Assembly: GCF_000003815.2 (NCBI RefSeq)
Contig: NC_049996.1
Coordinates: 545,961-609,960 of the forward strand
From: Branchiostoma floridae
Lineage: Eukaryota; Chordata; Leptocardii; Amphioxiformes; Branchiostomatidae
DNA: 64,000 bases
Direction: 5' to 3'
Part shown: piece after piece, positions 1 through 12,000 of the stretch
How positions within the stretch are numbered: position 1 is the first letter of the stretch
Layout of the letters: each line of letters starts with the position of its first letter
Notes under the pieces: generated by a model
Databases searched by the model: none
The model's input: only the letters and a program-made list of their open reading frames with translations
What the model was told of the DNA's origin: nothing
Program-made: the position numbers and the translations under genes

Positions 1-330
1 AGCAGGTTATGTTTTCCCACCTGTGTGTATTCATTTGTTTGTGGACATCGTTACTCGAGTAGTTGTAAATGGATCTTTTTGATATTTGATATGTATGTAG
101 TTGTTGGTTAGACAAAGGACAATGTCGATTGCGGCCCTCCTTTAGACTTTCTATGGTAACTATTATGATTCCGGTTTTCATATGATCGCAACACGCTGTG
201 GTCATAGCTTTTAAGTGGTCGATTGGTATTGAGGTTTTTGGTCCCTAGCAGATTTTTTGAACCTGTAGTAGGCATTTGTTATAGATAATTTTCAATAACT
301 AATTTTCATAATCTATCTTAATCTCAAGTT
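1..330. repeat. Intronic repeat shared with 33430-33760
   Basis: This lies in intron 3 of the left paralogue and is a diverged copy of 33437-33766. It includes the GGTTATGTTTTCC start and the later 'gtccctagcagat' segment. The same repeat type, headed by a short hairpin, is seen at 33426 and 20022. Confidence 0.6.
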
Positions 331-337
331 TGTAAAC

Positions 338-1852
338 ACTTGCCTCTGATTCATTGAACGACCCTCCGAAAGATCCTTGCTTTTGACCAAGGATCCAGAC
401 TCCTCCTGTACGGATCACGTGACCGCTGGCCAATCCGTCATCTTGGATAACTTGCTCCCCATCCACGTAGAAAGACCAGCGACCGTTTTGTGGACCTTTC
501 CAGGTGAAACACACCGTGTGGCACCTGCCGTCATGGACGTCAAGGTAGATCTCGTCTGTAGAAGTTCCATTTATTGTGAGCTGGAAAACAACGATTAATT
601 AATTGATTTATCCAACAATCAAAGGAAAAAGAATATATTTGATACGATCGCAAATCACATCAAATATATCTTGCAAATCTTATCAGACTCACGAGGACTT
701 TAAACGATGTAGACTGTATCTCTGTTATGTACTATGACTGACACTTGCCTCTCCCCTCATGACCTCAATGAAAAGCGGCCTACAGGCCGATTTGAGCTTT
801 CATGAATAAACACACGGGATAGATTTTCATCCCACTTTACACTGTCGTAGAAATTCGCTTAACATTCCTGTTTCTTTGTTTTGTACTTTTGCACGAGAAA
901 ACATTCGGCAATATGAGCATTCCATTTGAGTCAAACAGTTTTTCTTCCTGAGGGCAAAATTCCGTTTAACTTCGTTATTTCACGAGAAATGTGGTACCAT
1001 GTATTCTCCATGGGCGTTGCCAGAAAACACCATCTCATCTGTGTGATTGACAGAGGCGTAGCTGAACAAAGTCCCGACCGATGTTTTTGAGGTGCGGAGC
1101 TGCAGACACGCTGTGACAGTGCTGAGCCCGGCCGGAGTTACCGCGTTCAGCTCAGCATAGCTGCTATTCGAAGGCGGGTCAGGGAAGGTCATCTTCTTCA
1201 GACAACACCCTGGTTTGACGTCATTGAAACACCGATTAATACATCTTAAACGAGCATTCTACCAAGCAATGTATTGTTGAGAATTTAAAACTTGCAAAAT
1301 AGCAAGGCAATTTGAAGAACGACAATTAATCAATGCAGTATCACCGGCCAAATTACAATTAAAGATAGTTGTGAATGCGGTTGATAGTAGTAGATGTTAA
1401 TTAAATCATTACGTAGAAGACACTGTTTAACCAGTATTTCAGCACCAAGGGAAGGGTACGAGTTTACGTTTAACCAGTATTTCAGCACCAAGGAAAGGGT
1501 ACGAGTTTACGTTTAACCAGTATTTCAGCACCAAGGAAAGGGTACGAGTTTACGTTTAACCAATATTTCAGCACCAAGGAAAGGGTACGAGTTTACGTTT
1601 AACCAGTATTTCAGCACCAAGGAAAGGGTACGAGTTTACGTTTAACCAGTATTTCAGCACCAAGGAAAGGGTACGAGTTTCCGTTTAAACAGTATTTTAG
1701 CCCCGAGGAAAGCTACGGATTTGCGTTTAACCGAAATTTCCGAACCATAGAAAATGACCGAGTTCACTGATATACGGAGAGTACTTACCGGCGTCGGTAA
1801 ATTGTGCAAGGCCCACCAGAACAGCCAAGACTTGAAGGAATCTAACCCTCAT
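338..1852 (-). CDS. 5' end of a second polycystin-1-like gene (partial, tandem paralogue)
   Basis: Three exons match the first three exons of the complete gene at 9039-35380. Exon 1 is 1789-1852 (ATG at 1852, signal peptide starting MRVRFLQVLAVLVGLAQF, donor GTAAGT, phase 1). Exon 2 is 998-1209 and exon 3 is 338-580; together they give most of a pentraxin/LamG domain with HTVCFTWKG and GRWSFYVDGEQV. Frames, splice sites and phases are all open and agree with the other copy, apart from loss of one codon in exon 2, so this looks like a functional gene cut by the window edge. The protein should be secreted through the ER and anchored in the membrane if the rest matches its paralogue; that part is not visible. 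Confidence 0.8.
1424..1725. repeat. 43-bp minisatellite in intron 1 of the left paralogue
   Basis: About seven head-to-tail units, each containing 'ccagtatttcagcaccaagg', are spaced exactly 43 bp apart in the middle of the array (for example at 1441, 1484, 1527, 1570, 1613 and 1656). The last units degenerate. The matching intron of the complete gene (34930-35275) carries related but rearranged units. Confidence 0.9.
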
Positions 1853-1925
1853 GACTTTAGCTGTTGTGTTACTGAAGAACATTAAAATCAAGAGCAATCA
1901 AGTATATAAAGAGTAAAACGCCATC
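1853..1925 (-). promoter_or_regulatory. Possible core promoter of the left paralogue
   Basis: A TATA-like run (positions 1901-1910, read on the minus strand as TTTATATACT) sits about 50 bases upstream of the ATG at 1852. The paralogous position upstream of 35380 does not keep this run. Placement is plausible for a start site just before the ATG, but no transcript evidence is available. Confidence 0.3.
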
Positions 1926-1939
1926 GTGTGGAGCTTTTT

Positions 1940-2150
1940 AACCCCTTGTGCCTTTCTTCGTACTGCATCAGAACCTACGAATTTTTCCTCGTTGCCTATA
2001 TATGGTATTGTTTGCACGCAAATAAAATGTCGAGTTTGTTACCATGGAGTTCTCACGTATACTAGCTAGACTTCACTGAGCGTGCCGAATTGTGGGACAC
2101 GCCTATGTGCCACAGCGTGGGGCACGCCCTCTTTCATGTATGGTGACATG
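1940..2150. repeat. Internal duplicate of 3300-3490
   Basis: The segment with 'aaataaaatgtcgagtttgt', then 'ccatggagttctcacgtat' and 'gtgggacac' occurs here, again at about 3300-3490, and once in the right copy (35935-36122). The left intergenic region therefore gained an extra copy. Confidence 0.8.
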
Positions 2151-2598
2151 TCTTGACAGAAGAACAATTTTTCTTCAACTTTACAAAAATGCCCCAAATG
2201 CTCATTAATAATTCAAACAAGAAGCACTACCAGCCCACAGTAACAATAGTATCATTCCAAACGACTGAAACATAACAATTCACGAGGGTAGATGATACCA
2301 TGGAAATGACCGTTTGTCTCCAGTTGAATTGCCATACGGTTTGTCGTCATGTCAACGCATATACAGTACGCGTAGCACAAATATCATTTTCTATTTTCTA
2401 CCACATCCAGAGCAAGTGTACTTGCGTATCTTTCTCTTTACATCTGTAGATCGGCGTAAGTTTTGTACATGTTGCATTGTTATGGTTTGATGGTTTTGCC
2501 GCACTGTTTTCATTGCTGAAAATGGACTTCTGTGTTATACTCCTGACTGTGACCGGGTGGCCAGACAACAGACAAGGGTCGTTTAATGTAGAATAACC

Positions 2599-2680
2599 AG
2601 CTGCTGCTACGCCGCGTGCCTGCGAAGCTGATGTGTTACGCCGAATGGCAGTTATACCGGCTATATAGATAGAGATACAG
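2599..2680. repeat. Short dispersed repeat, copy 1
   Basis: A GC-rich segment with 'gcgtgcctgcgaagctg' followed by 'gttataccggctatata' is matched in inverted orientation at 8707-8788. Two copies in opposite orientation suggest a transposed element; family unknown. Confidence 0.65.
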
Positions 2681-4749
2681 TTGCTTCTTCTTCTGCAGTT
2701 CCCAACAAAATCGAACTCTGATTATTTAGCGCCTTCTGTATAAAGCGTCTGCTTCACGAACAAGTACATGTTAACGTCAATAGAATGCTCTATAAAAGTA
2801 GCAAAATAGACATTTGAAGCATTTTGAATTCTATGTATGCCGCAGAAATGAAAAAAGAACACCAATGAAGATAAAAAATCCAAACCAAAATACGATGTCT
2901 TTGTAGAGCAGTAATACTGTACGTCCAGTACTAGTGCAATGTCAACTATTATGATTCAGCCGGATACCACGAAACCGTCACATCAAAATAACGATGGATT
3001 TAAAATTAAAAGATTAAGTGAATATAGATTTCAGTAATCCCCGAAATATCCGGGGGATTAAGACCTTCTCGCGAAGGTATTGGTGACACTGTTGTAGGAG
3101 TGGGCCCTTACCCCCGCATGTGTATTACATTAGTTTTCAAGATGCGCATATGTAGTAGCTTTTCTAACTGTTCATGAGCCCTATGTATGGCGACGTAAAA
3201 CATGCATGTATTTTGTTGAACAACATAGCTCGAAAATGGACTGAAGGGATCGTTGGAAAATAATATGGTACGTGGTTGGGTCTTGGCCTTTAGAAATTGA
3301 TTTTTACCCCCTGGTGACTTTTCTTCATACTACATCAGAACATCAGGATTTTGTGCCTAGTAAATACGCAAATAAAATGTCGAGTTTGTTACCATGGAGT
3401 TCTCACGTATACTAGCTAGACTTTACTGAGCGTGCCGAATTGTGGGACACACTTTGTGCCAAAGGGTGGGGGACGCCCTCTTTCATGTACACGTATGATT
3501 AAGATAAACAAAACCCACAAAGCACAAAGTTGTCGTGTTTTTTTTCGATGAAACTAGCACCCCTTACAGCGAAGTATACATGTATGGCGCTCCTAAAACT
3601 CAATTTTTACTTGTAAGACCGTGTCTGTAAAGAAAGGACTCTAAACTGGCTTACCTGCATTCAATTCAACGCCGACGGACTACAAACAATACCACCACAT
3701 AAACGCACTACGAGACGGGCTTCCAAAGTCTTCACTTTCCAAAGTCTGCATGGTAAGTAAGGCGTTTTCTTCCCAGGATTTATCTGTTTTATGAATTATT
3801 CAGCGACAGCAGTGTCAAAATTGCTCTTGGGAGTAAAACGTTTGAAATTAAAATAGAAGACTGAAAGAGTGTCTTTGTTTAACGTCAACAACGCATGAAC
3901 ATATCACGTGTCTTTGGATTGTGTTGCAAATGTAGGTGAGGTTTTGAAGAAAGAAGAGACATAGGTCAATGCCCTTAGGTGTAAGTATTATTTAAAGCTT
4001 TGTGATGTTTCCAGTGTTTTTATGGGTACACATTCACCCAAAGTGGGAAGAAAGAGTTTAAAAATGAGTTATGATTTTTTATACAAAATTGCGAGGCATC
4101 TAGAAATGATTATCATTGCAATAGAGAGTAAATGGTGGATTTTTCACTTCAATAGACTGATGGAAAAGGCAATAATGTGTAATATATGTGTCAATGGGTG
4201 TGCATACTTACGTACTTTCTGGGTAAGACGGCCGTGTCTATCAATACAATTGTGTATGTGATGTTTGGGTTCTCTTGCGCTTGCGCACAATCTACACATA
4301 GCATTATTTACATGTAGTTGACAAATCGAGACAGAATTCGGGCGTGTCGTCGCTAGCTATGTTCAATCCCTTAACACGTATATGATTGTTATTTTTCAAA
4401 CATATTTATAGGGTGTGTTTTAGAGTATCTATTCAAGTTCGTGACATATTGGATTAATTTTTTCGAGCGAAGTTTCATCTTTCTGTTGTGGTACACTCCT
4501 GTTTTCAACTCTCTAATTGATAAAAACTCGTAGCATTTATTTATTTGTTTATTCATCTCAAAACGAGTGGCGTCACCAAGCCGCTTCGGTCTTTCGAATA
4601 TCGCCCAGCTTGGGTCAAAGTAAAATGGCAGTGTGTCTGCCGACGATGTCCTTTTTGTGCAATATGTTGTTCCCACTCTCTGCTGTATGCACTTAGTCTT
4701 CTGAATTACTCTGTCCATACATAACAAATCACTATAGCACGTGTGAATG

Positions 4750-5650
4750 CCGCTCCGAATCTCCAGAAAGCGACTGGCTGCGAGTCCGGAGTAAAATGGC
4801 GGTGCGTTCATAGTGCTTGCGCTTTCTCTGTGCAATAGAGTGTTCCTAGTCTCTACTGTATGCACATAGTCGTCTGAATTACCCTTAGTCCACAAGAAAT
4901 CACTACAACACGCGTGTATGCCGCTCCGAATCTCCAAAGAGCGCCTGGCTGCGAGTCTGGAGTAAAGTGGCTATGCGTCCGCAATGCGTCCGTTTTTTTC
5001 TGTGCAATAGAGTGTTCCTAGTCTCTACTGTATGCACATAGTCGTCTGAATTACCCTTAGTCCACAAGAAATCACTACAGCACGTGTGTATGCCGCTCCG
5101 AATCTCCAGAAAGCGACTGGCTGCGAGTCCGGAGTAAAATGGCGGTGCGTTCATAGTGCTTGCGTTTTCTCTGTGCAATAGAGTGTTCCTAGTCTCTACT
5201 GTATGCACATAGTCGTCTGAATTACCCTTAGTCCACAACAAATCACTACAACACGTGTGTATGCCGCTCCGAATCTCCAAAAAGCGCCTGGCTGCGAGTC
5301 TGGAGTAAAGTGGCGGTGCGTTCATAGTGCTTGCGTTTTCTCTGTGCAATAGAGTGTTCCTAGTCTCTACTGTATGCACATAGTCGTCTGAATTACCCTT
5401 AGTCCACAACAAATCACTACAACACGTGTGTATGCCGCTCCGAATCTCCAAAAAGCGCCTGGCTGCGAGTCTGGAGTAAAGTGGCTATGCGTCCGCAATG
5501 CGTCCGTTTTTTTTCTGTGCAATAGAGTGTTCCTAGTCTCTGCTGTATGCACATTTTCTTCTGAATAACGCTTAGTCCACAAAAAATCACTAGAGCACGT
5601 GTGTATGCCTCTCCGAACCTCCAGAAAGCAACTGGCTGCGGCCGGAGTAA
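4750..5650. repeat. 171-bp tandem array in the left intergenic copy
   Basis: Units start at 4750, 4921, 5093, 5264, 5435 and 5608, each beginning with 'ccgctccgaatctcca' or a variant, so the period is 171-173 bp. Because 171 is divisible by three, the minus strand stays open and yields a repeating 57-residue peptide, but codons carry no recognisable protein. The right intergenic copy has only about one unit (near 38838), and a Penelope-like insertion sits beside it. Confidence 0.92.
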
Positions 5651-6346
5651 AATGGCAGTGAGGGCTGTCCTTGGAACTGAAATAGGGGTTCTCTTGTCTC
5701 TACCGTGCGCTGATGATATCGCTGTACTATCTGGATAATCAGGTTGACTTTGATGCTCTCGTGCCCAGAGCACCCGAAAATAGACACGACATAAATCAAA
5801 CAGTGCCCTGGGTACGAGACTCAGAAGAGTTTGAAGTGACCTTTACAAATGACCTCAAGGTTTGGTCGAGAGCGCCAAGGTTTAAAAAGTGTCTCTCAAA
5901 ACAAGACAAAGGAAACATTAAAAAGATTTCGGTGTCGAAAGCTAAGCAGTTACTTCAAAGAATGTCACCTCCGGCCATCATCAAAAGGTGAGTTCAAATA
6001 AAAGTTGGTTCTAGTAATTGTTTAATATATGCACCCTTATGTGGCAATTGTTGGGAGGGGGGCAAAACGTATGTTTTAGCATAGCATGTATATAGCACAA
6101 GATTTAGTTTGCTTTTGAATTGAGGATAAACTTATTAAGCCGCTTCAAATCATACTTTATGACAATTAAGAAACTCTAGACAAGTCTCAAAACATTAACA
6201 GATGGATGATCCATCAAAATAACGTCATGCTTATGACTATGTTTTGATATCTGTGGTATTGGTTGCTAAGGAAACTAGTTGCTTCAGTTGCTATGTAAAT
6301 AGGCACAATGCTACTACTCTGGGAGGGCTATTATGTCAAAACATAA

Positions 6347-7110
6347 CTTTACAGACTTGTAAAGAAAGCATATAATACTTCTTTTGAGCTACAACAAGAC
6401 TGGGCTGTGCATGTGCAAGATATGTTAAGTAGACATGGTTTCCAAAATGTTTGGCTTAATCCTGCTGTTAATGCCAACCGTTTTGGAAATATATTTAAGA
6501 ACCGTCTGCAAGACACGTTTCTCTCTGGTTGGAGACAAGAATTAAGAAGTTTTAACAAACTCAGTACTTAATGTAAAATAAAAAAAGAATTCTGTTTCGA
6601 AAAATATCTTTCATCTGTTCAAAACAAATTGTTTAGAAATGACCTAACGAGACTAAGGATTAGTGCACACACCTTACAAATTGAAAAGGGCCGACACTAC
6701 AACATACCAGCCAATGAGAGACTTTGTCCCACATGCCATAATGACATAGAAAATGAATTTCATTTTGTAATGGATTGTCCGACTTATGAAGAAGACCGTC
6801 AAAAGTTGTTTAAAAATATTGTAAGTCCGAAATTGTACTACCACATGCTAGGTCAGAGGTATTCCATTTGATGTTATCATGTCCTGTTCATATATCTGCC
6901 TACGTTGGCCAATTTATTTACAACTCATTGCAAAAACGAGATAATGCTTTATGATACTCACTAGATTGTTTATACTGTTATATTATATTACATTAGTTGT
7001 TAGTTATTTGTATTAGTATTTATAATATAGTTGTTCACATTACCATACATTGTAACTGTTACAATTGTTGCGCAATAAAGTTATTCATTATATATAAAAA
7101 GAATATATAC
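6347..7110 (+). mobile_element. Degenerate non-LTR retrotransposon 3' end
   Basis: Conceptual translation shows the C-terminal part of a LINE ORF2 in broken frames: 'WAVHVQDMLSRHGF' near 6400, a stop at about 6569, then 'RLRISAHTLQIEKGR' and a CCHC-like 'RLCPTCHNDIENEFHF' near 6640-6780. This 'ERLC..C....E.E.HF...C' pattern is typical of CR1/L2-like element tails. A 3' region with AATAAA follows to about 7100. The paralogous site at about 39595 lacks the insertion, so it landed after the tandem duplication or was lost from the other copy. Confidence 0.8.
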
Positions 7111-7129
7111 CAGCAACATTTTCCCCTCA

Positions 7130-7290
7130 AAATGTAGGAGATAGCATTTCAGAGGGTCTGGATTTCAAAATCTTCCAGTGGGAGCATCCCCCATGACCCC
7201 CTAGGATTGTTGCACCTTCAGTGCTTGAAAGGATTTCAAAATTCAAAGTCCAGGGGACAAAAAAAAATCAGGCTCAGCCTGGCTAGATCA
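7130..7290. other. Unassigned spacer between the LINE remnant and the exon-1 duplicate
   Basis: This has no counterpart in the right copy. It contains 'catgaccccctaggattg', similar to 'ccccctagcggc' motifs at 20190 and 20320. Nothing coding is seen. Confidence 0.4.
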
Positions 7291-7499
7291 CTGTGTCATG
7301 GCATGTAATAAACAAGGCTTGGTTGGTGAGCAAGCTCTATTCTATATGACGCACACAGAAACCTTTTAGCAAAATTACATTTTACGAACACCTGGATGGA
7401 CCTTTTTTCCTGTCACAACAGTCTGGCAAGCCCTTTTCATGCCCAGTGACACATACTCCGGCTTGCAAGTTTTCTCACTGTTTCTGCCTGAGAAGCAAA

Positions 7500-7527
7500 A
7501 TGAAGACTTTTATGAAAATAGCTACAG
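7500..7527 (+). pseudogene. Orphan first exon of the divergent polycystin-1-family gene
   Basis: The ATG, the peptide MKTFMKIA and the donor ACAG|GTAAGT match exon 1 of the plus-strand gene at 40414-40441, and the upstream leader from about 7290 matches too. Homology stops at about 7672 (equivalent to 40593). Beyond that lies the 3' flank of the minus-strand gene, and no further plus-strand exons follow. The exon was carried along by the tandem duplication and has lost its gene. Confidence 0.8.
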
Positions 7528-7671
7528 GTAAGTGGAACTACAACATGTATGAAATGCCTCCATAAGGTTCCTAAAGAAACTTCTTTTCCATTAGTCCTGC
7601 ATGGGTTTAGCCATGAGAGCAAGAACACAGCAGAGATAATGTCCTTGTCCCTTCTCACCCAGATGCCTCTA

Positions 7672-9038
7672 GAAAAGTGATTTTTAGCTTTACGTATATG
7701 TATGCTAGTGTAAAGGACCACCACCCAGTTTGAATAACAGAGTTCTTTATTCATAACCAATATCGATGCACAATCACTGCACACGTTTTGGGATCGCATT
7801 GTTAGCAGCGACACCTAGCTGCAGTATAGAACAGAGGCAGTCAGTATTGCCCTCAGAAAGATGAAAGAGGAATATTCATGCATAACAGATGAACTAATCT
7901 TCCACTGGCATGCATAAAAGACATACGTCATGTTCAGTATTTACAAAATGCGGTATTTACATATTCTATTATATAGTCTATCAAATAATGCAATTATAAG
8001 GCTTCAATGCAAATGTAGTCTACCTGTCAATATGTATTCTGATATTTAAGTAATATATTGAACTACCTGCAGATATTAAGTTGTGCTGGACAGAAGTTTT
8101 ATGTCTTACTTTTTTGTCATAGGAATACAAATATACATTCATTTTTTATTGAAAGAAACATGTAGAAATCCAAATAAAAGCACAAGTTGTACACAACTTA
8201 TTTTAACGCCACCACTTGTACATAAATTGAAAATAATATATTAAACAGGACTAGAATAAGTAAATAATTGGATAAGAATAAATATTTATATCCATACACA
8301 TTCATTTGATATACATTGAAGTTTTTAGCTGTCTTTCAACACAGGAAATTGCTCACCTCGAATTTTGTAGAGTTGAAAAACAACTGAAAACATTTTTACA
8401 TATGTACACTTAGGATTAGCCACTTATGTTATTTTATGTTATATGATAGGAGACACATGTACTTTTTATCACGACCAGTGTGCAATAGTTGTAGATTGTA
8501 GAAATACTGGTCCTATTGTGCATGTACTCTAACTTCCTCATGCGATAGTGGGCACTAGTAATTTGTTTTACTCGCAGTAGCTTGAGTACTTGTTGACAAA
8601 TGTACTTTCTGTTTTTAAGAATAAAGCTTAAAAAAAAACTGAAAACTTGGACTATGGACTATAGCAACACTGATGAGTTTTCATGCCATTTGATATATAT
8701 TTTGTCTGTATCTGTATCTATATGGCCGGTATAACCGCCCTTCGGCGTAACACCAGCTTCGCAGGCACGCGGCGCGGCAGCAGCTGAACTTCCCACCTAA
8801 CTTTTGCACATCTATCTGCAGGTGTCTTTAAAACTATCCAGAGAAGATGCCCTTACTGTGCTTGGTGACAACAAATTCCACTCTACGATAGTTCTGGGAA
8901 AATACGAATTTTGAACACATCAATCCTAGGTTGGTAACTCTAGTACTTGAAGGCATGACTGTTTCTTGTTCTCTTTTGAGCTGGAATTAGATACTTCGTG
9001 AGCTTTGTCGTTGATCGTTTCTTTCAAATCTATGGTGA
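7672..9038. other. 3' flank of the complete polycystin-1-like gene
   Basis: AT-rich sequence between the duplication breakpoint and the stop codon at 9039-9041. It includes a repeat tail at 7807-7824 (agcgacacctagctgcag, shared with 16966-17093) and a dispersed repeat at 8707-8788. No other gene is supported; the 3' untranslated region of the minus-strand gene must lie here. Confidence 0.5.
8707..8788. repeat. Short dispersed repeat, copy 2 (inverted to 2599-2680)
   Basis: The reverse complement gives the same order: GC-rich head, 'tgcgaagctggtgttacgcc', then 'gttataccggccatata'. Confidence 0.65.
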
Positions 9039-12000
9039 CTACTCTTCAACGGGTTCAACGCTTGCTGTTACTTTGATGACCGGGCATGGGACACTACGAA
9101 TGGCCCGTGTTGGGGTGTTTGATACCTCCATCTTGAAACTGTCCCTCTGTCGACTTGAAGGGAGGATGGAGTCACAGATGTCAAGACTTTCATCAAGTTT
9201 CTCCCGGACAATGCGTAGGTTGGCATGAAGTTCTTCCATTTTCACTTCACCTACACACAAATGTTCTTCAATAAATGTACGTTTAGAATAGAACAACAAC
9301 CATTCGAGTCTACACTGCAAAGGCTTTACGGCAGCTGTATATCACTCTAACAACAACAACAAACACAGAGAAAGATACAGAGAGAGAGAGAGAGAGAGAA
9401 ACACACACCCCCACCCCCACTGAAAAACAAACACACAGAAACATATACACACAGAACACACACACACAGGCCCAATGTGCAGAAACAATACTCCTCTAGG
9501 AATGAAGTAATAGAGAAAGACGACCAACTTGCTTTCGGTTATCTTACTTGGTTTGCTCTCTGTAGCCTTTGAGTTGTATATCCCCAACATTGCCAGGAAG
9601 CTTCGCCACATGTGCTCGGCGAGGTCAAGATCATGGTTGACCTCGACGTCAGCGGAAATGGCGTCACAGATGATGGTCACGAGGAAGTTGACCAGGAGGA
9701 TGAAGACCAATATCATAAAGGCTGAGAAGTAAATCGGCCCGAGGAGCGGATTGGTTTCCATCACGTGATCTGTGGCGAACCTACCAAACGGAGAGATTCA
9801 CTCAGTGATGTTGATGATATATGTTGATGATAAAGGAGTTTATGGTTCTAACTGCGCATGCGTATGGAAATGCATCATGGGTAATGTGTCAAAGTTGAAG
9901 GCCCCTTAGACATAAGGTCTCATAACACAGTAATTATCCGCGACCCCCGTCCCCAAAAGTAGTTCGGGTTAAAATAGTGCATCGCGGTACTTGCAAAGGC
10001 CGTATTTATTCTTCCGTGCACGACAGCGAGGTGGAATCTGTGGTGAATAGTAGAGGAATACATCGGCGTTCATACTGTATAAGTTGGATTACGTCGCTTT
10101 TTCGGCCGGCGGGAATTTGCGCCTTGATATGTTACCGGCACTTCCTGTTCGCCGCCTGCAGTTCCATGACCTCCGCTGGGGGTCAAATCAAAGTGTCTGT
10201 TACAGAAAAACGAGCCGGCAAATCTATGCTCATCTTCAGATATTTTGTAGCTTGTACCCTCAACTTCAACATACTAAATTCTTGTGAATTGTATCTGCAC
10301 CCTACTATAGGTTTTGAGTCGTCGAACCACCTCACTTTGGGGTCCTTAACCATGTAAATCCCCATACCCGAAAAACTGTGTTCTGAGACCTTCATCCACA
10401 GCGTGAATTCCCCAGGGATGGACAAGCACATTAAATTTGACCGATATGTTGGTAATTAACCTCGGCTGACTTGAACTGTAACATTTTCGTTACCGTCTGA
10501 CCCGCCGTTACCATGGCAACGGCCGCCTAGACCGTTCCCTATGCTTAAGTATAGGACTTAGTGCGGTCTAAAGCCCGCTCGACTCCCCCCCCCCCCTTTT
10601 CCGCCCTAAAAAAGACAAACCCCCAACCCCAACCACTCAGAACGGTAGAATGTGGTCTGGCAAGCTCCTTATAACAGAAAAAGTCAACCAGAATATTACA
10701 TTTGTTGAGATAATGAGACCAATTAGCGGCCCCTCAGATAGTCCTTGTACAGTGCCGACACCTGTGCTAGGCGCCAAAGTGCAAAGTTGGCCATATCTCA
10801 GGAACCATTTGGATTTCTGCTCTAAAATTTGGTACGGTTTTGTATCTTGACTAGTTTTATTGTATGAACGTAAAGAAATCCAAGGTCAAGTTGGCTTAAG
10901 GTCTCATAACACAGTAATTATCCGCGACCCCCGTCCCCATTAAATTTGACCGATATGTTGGTAATTAACCTCGGCTGACTTGAACTGTAACATTTTCGTT
11001 ACCGTCTGACCCGCCGTTACCATGGCAACGGCCGCCTAGACCGTTCCCTATGCTTAAGTATAGGACTTAGTGCGGTCTAAAGCCCGCTCGACTCCCCCCC
11101 CCCCCTTTTCCGCCCTAAAAAAGACAAACCCCCAACCCCAACCACTCAGAACGGTAGAATGTGGTCTGGCAAGCTCCTTATAACAGAAAAAGTCAACCAG
11201 AATATTACATTTGTTGAGATAATGAGACCAATTAGCGGCCCCTCAGATAGTCCTTGTACAGTGCCGACACCTGTGCTAGGCGCCAAAGTGCAAAGTTGGC
11301 CATATCTCAGGAACCATTTGGATTTCTGCTCTAAAATTTGGTACGGTTTTGTATCTTGACTAGTTTTATTGTATGAACGTAAAGAAATCCAAGGTCAAGT
11401 TGGCTTAAGGTCTCATAACACAGTAATTATCCGCGACCCCCGTCCCCAAAAGTAGTTCGGGTTAAAATAGTGCATCGCGGTACTTGCAAAGGCCGTATTT
11501 ATTCTTCCGTGCACGACAGCGAGGTGGAATCTGTGGTGAATAGTAGAGGAATACATCGGCGTTCATACTGTATAAGTTGGATTACGTCGCTTTTTCGGCC
11601 GGCGGGAATTTGCGCCTTGATATGTTACCGGCACTTCCTGTTCGCCGCCTGCAGTTCCATGACCTCCGCTGGGGGTCAAATCAAAGTGTCTGTTACAGAA
11701 AAACGAGCCGGCAAATCTATGCTCATCTTCAGATATTTTGTAGCTTGTACCCTCAACTTCAACATACTAAATTCTTGTGAATTGTATCTGCACCCTACTA
11801 TAGGTTTTGAGTCGTCGAACCACCTCACTTTGGGGTCCTTAACCATGTAAATCCCCATACCCGAAAAACTGTGTTCTGAGACCATAAACAAAAAAACCTT
11901 TGGACATGTATAAACCATGGTAGAAACAAGTTAGGTCAACTTCCATAGCCTACTACCCAATGCATTTCTCTGCGAATGCACATTTGGAACAATGAACCGC

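Larger units (their letters stand above)
1926..7499. other. Duplicated intergenic region (left copy)
   Basis: No supportable host gene is present. The stretch aligns in pieces to 35400-40413: around 2000-2140 with 35990-36125, 2830-2990 with 36458-36615, 3655-3920 with 37160-37400, 4230-4340 with 37690-37800, 5608-6346 with 38838-39595, and 7290-7499 with 40200-40413. It contains a local duplication, a 171-bp array and a LINE insertion, annotated separately. 2680-3300 and 3500-4230 hold only AT-rich sequence shared with the other copy. Confidence 0.75.

Noticed and set aside
4750-5650. Alpha-satellite relation, because of the 171-bp unit
   Set aside because: Only the length agrees; the sequence shows no similarity and alpha satellite is primate-specific.
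4389-5799. Several long minus-strand open frames with a 57-residue repeat
   Set aside because: They are a by-product of the 171-bp tandem array (57 codons per unit). No domain, no start context, and the paralogous copy lacks them.
9977-11850. Two identical 126-codon frames on the plus strand
   Set aside because: They lie in duplicated intron blocks antisense to the gene, with no recognisable domain; identity reflects the block duplication.
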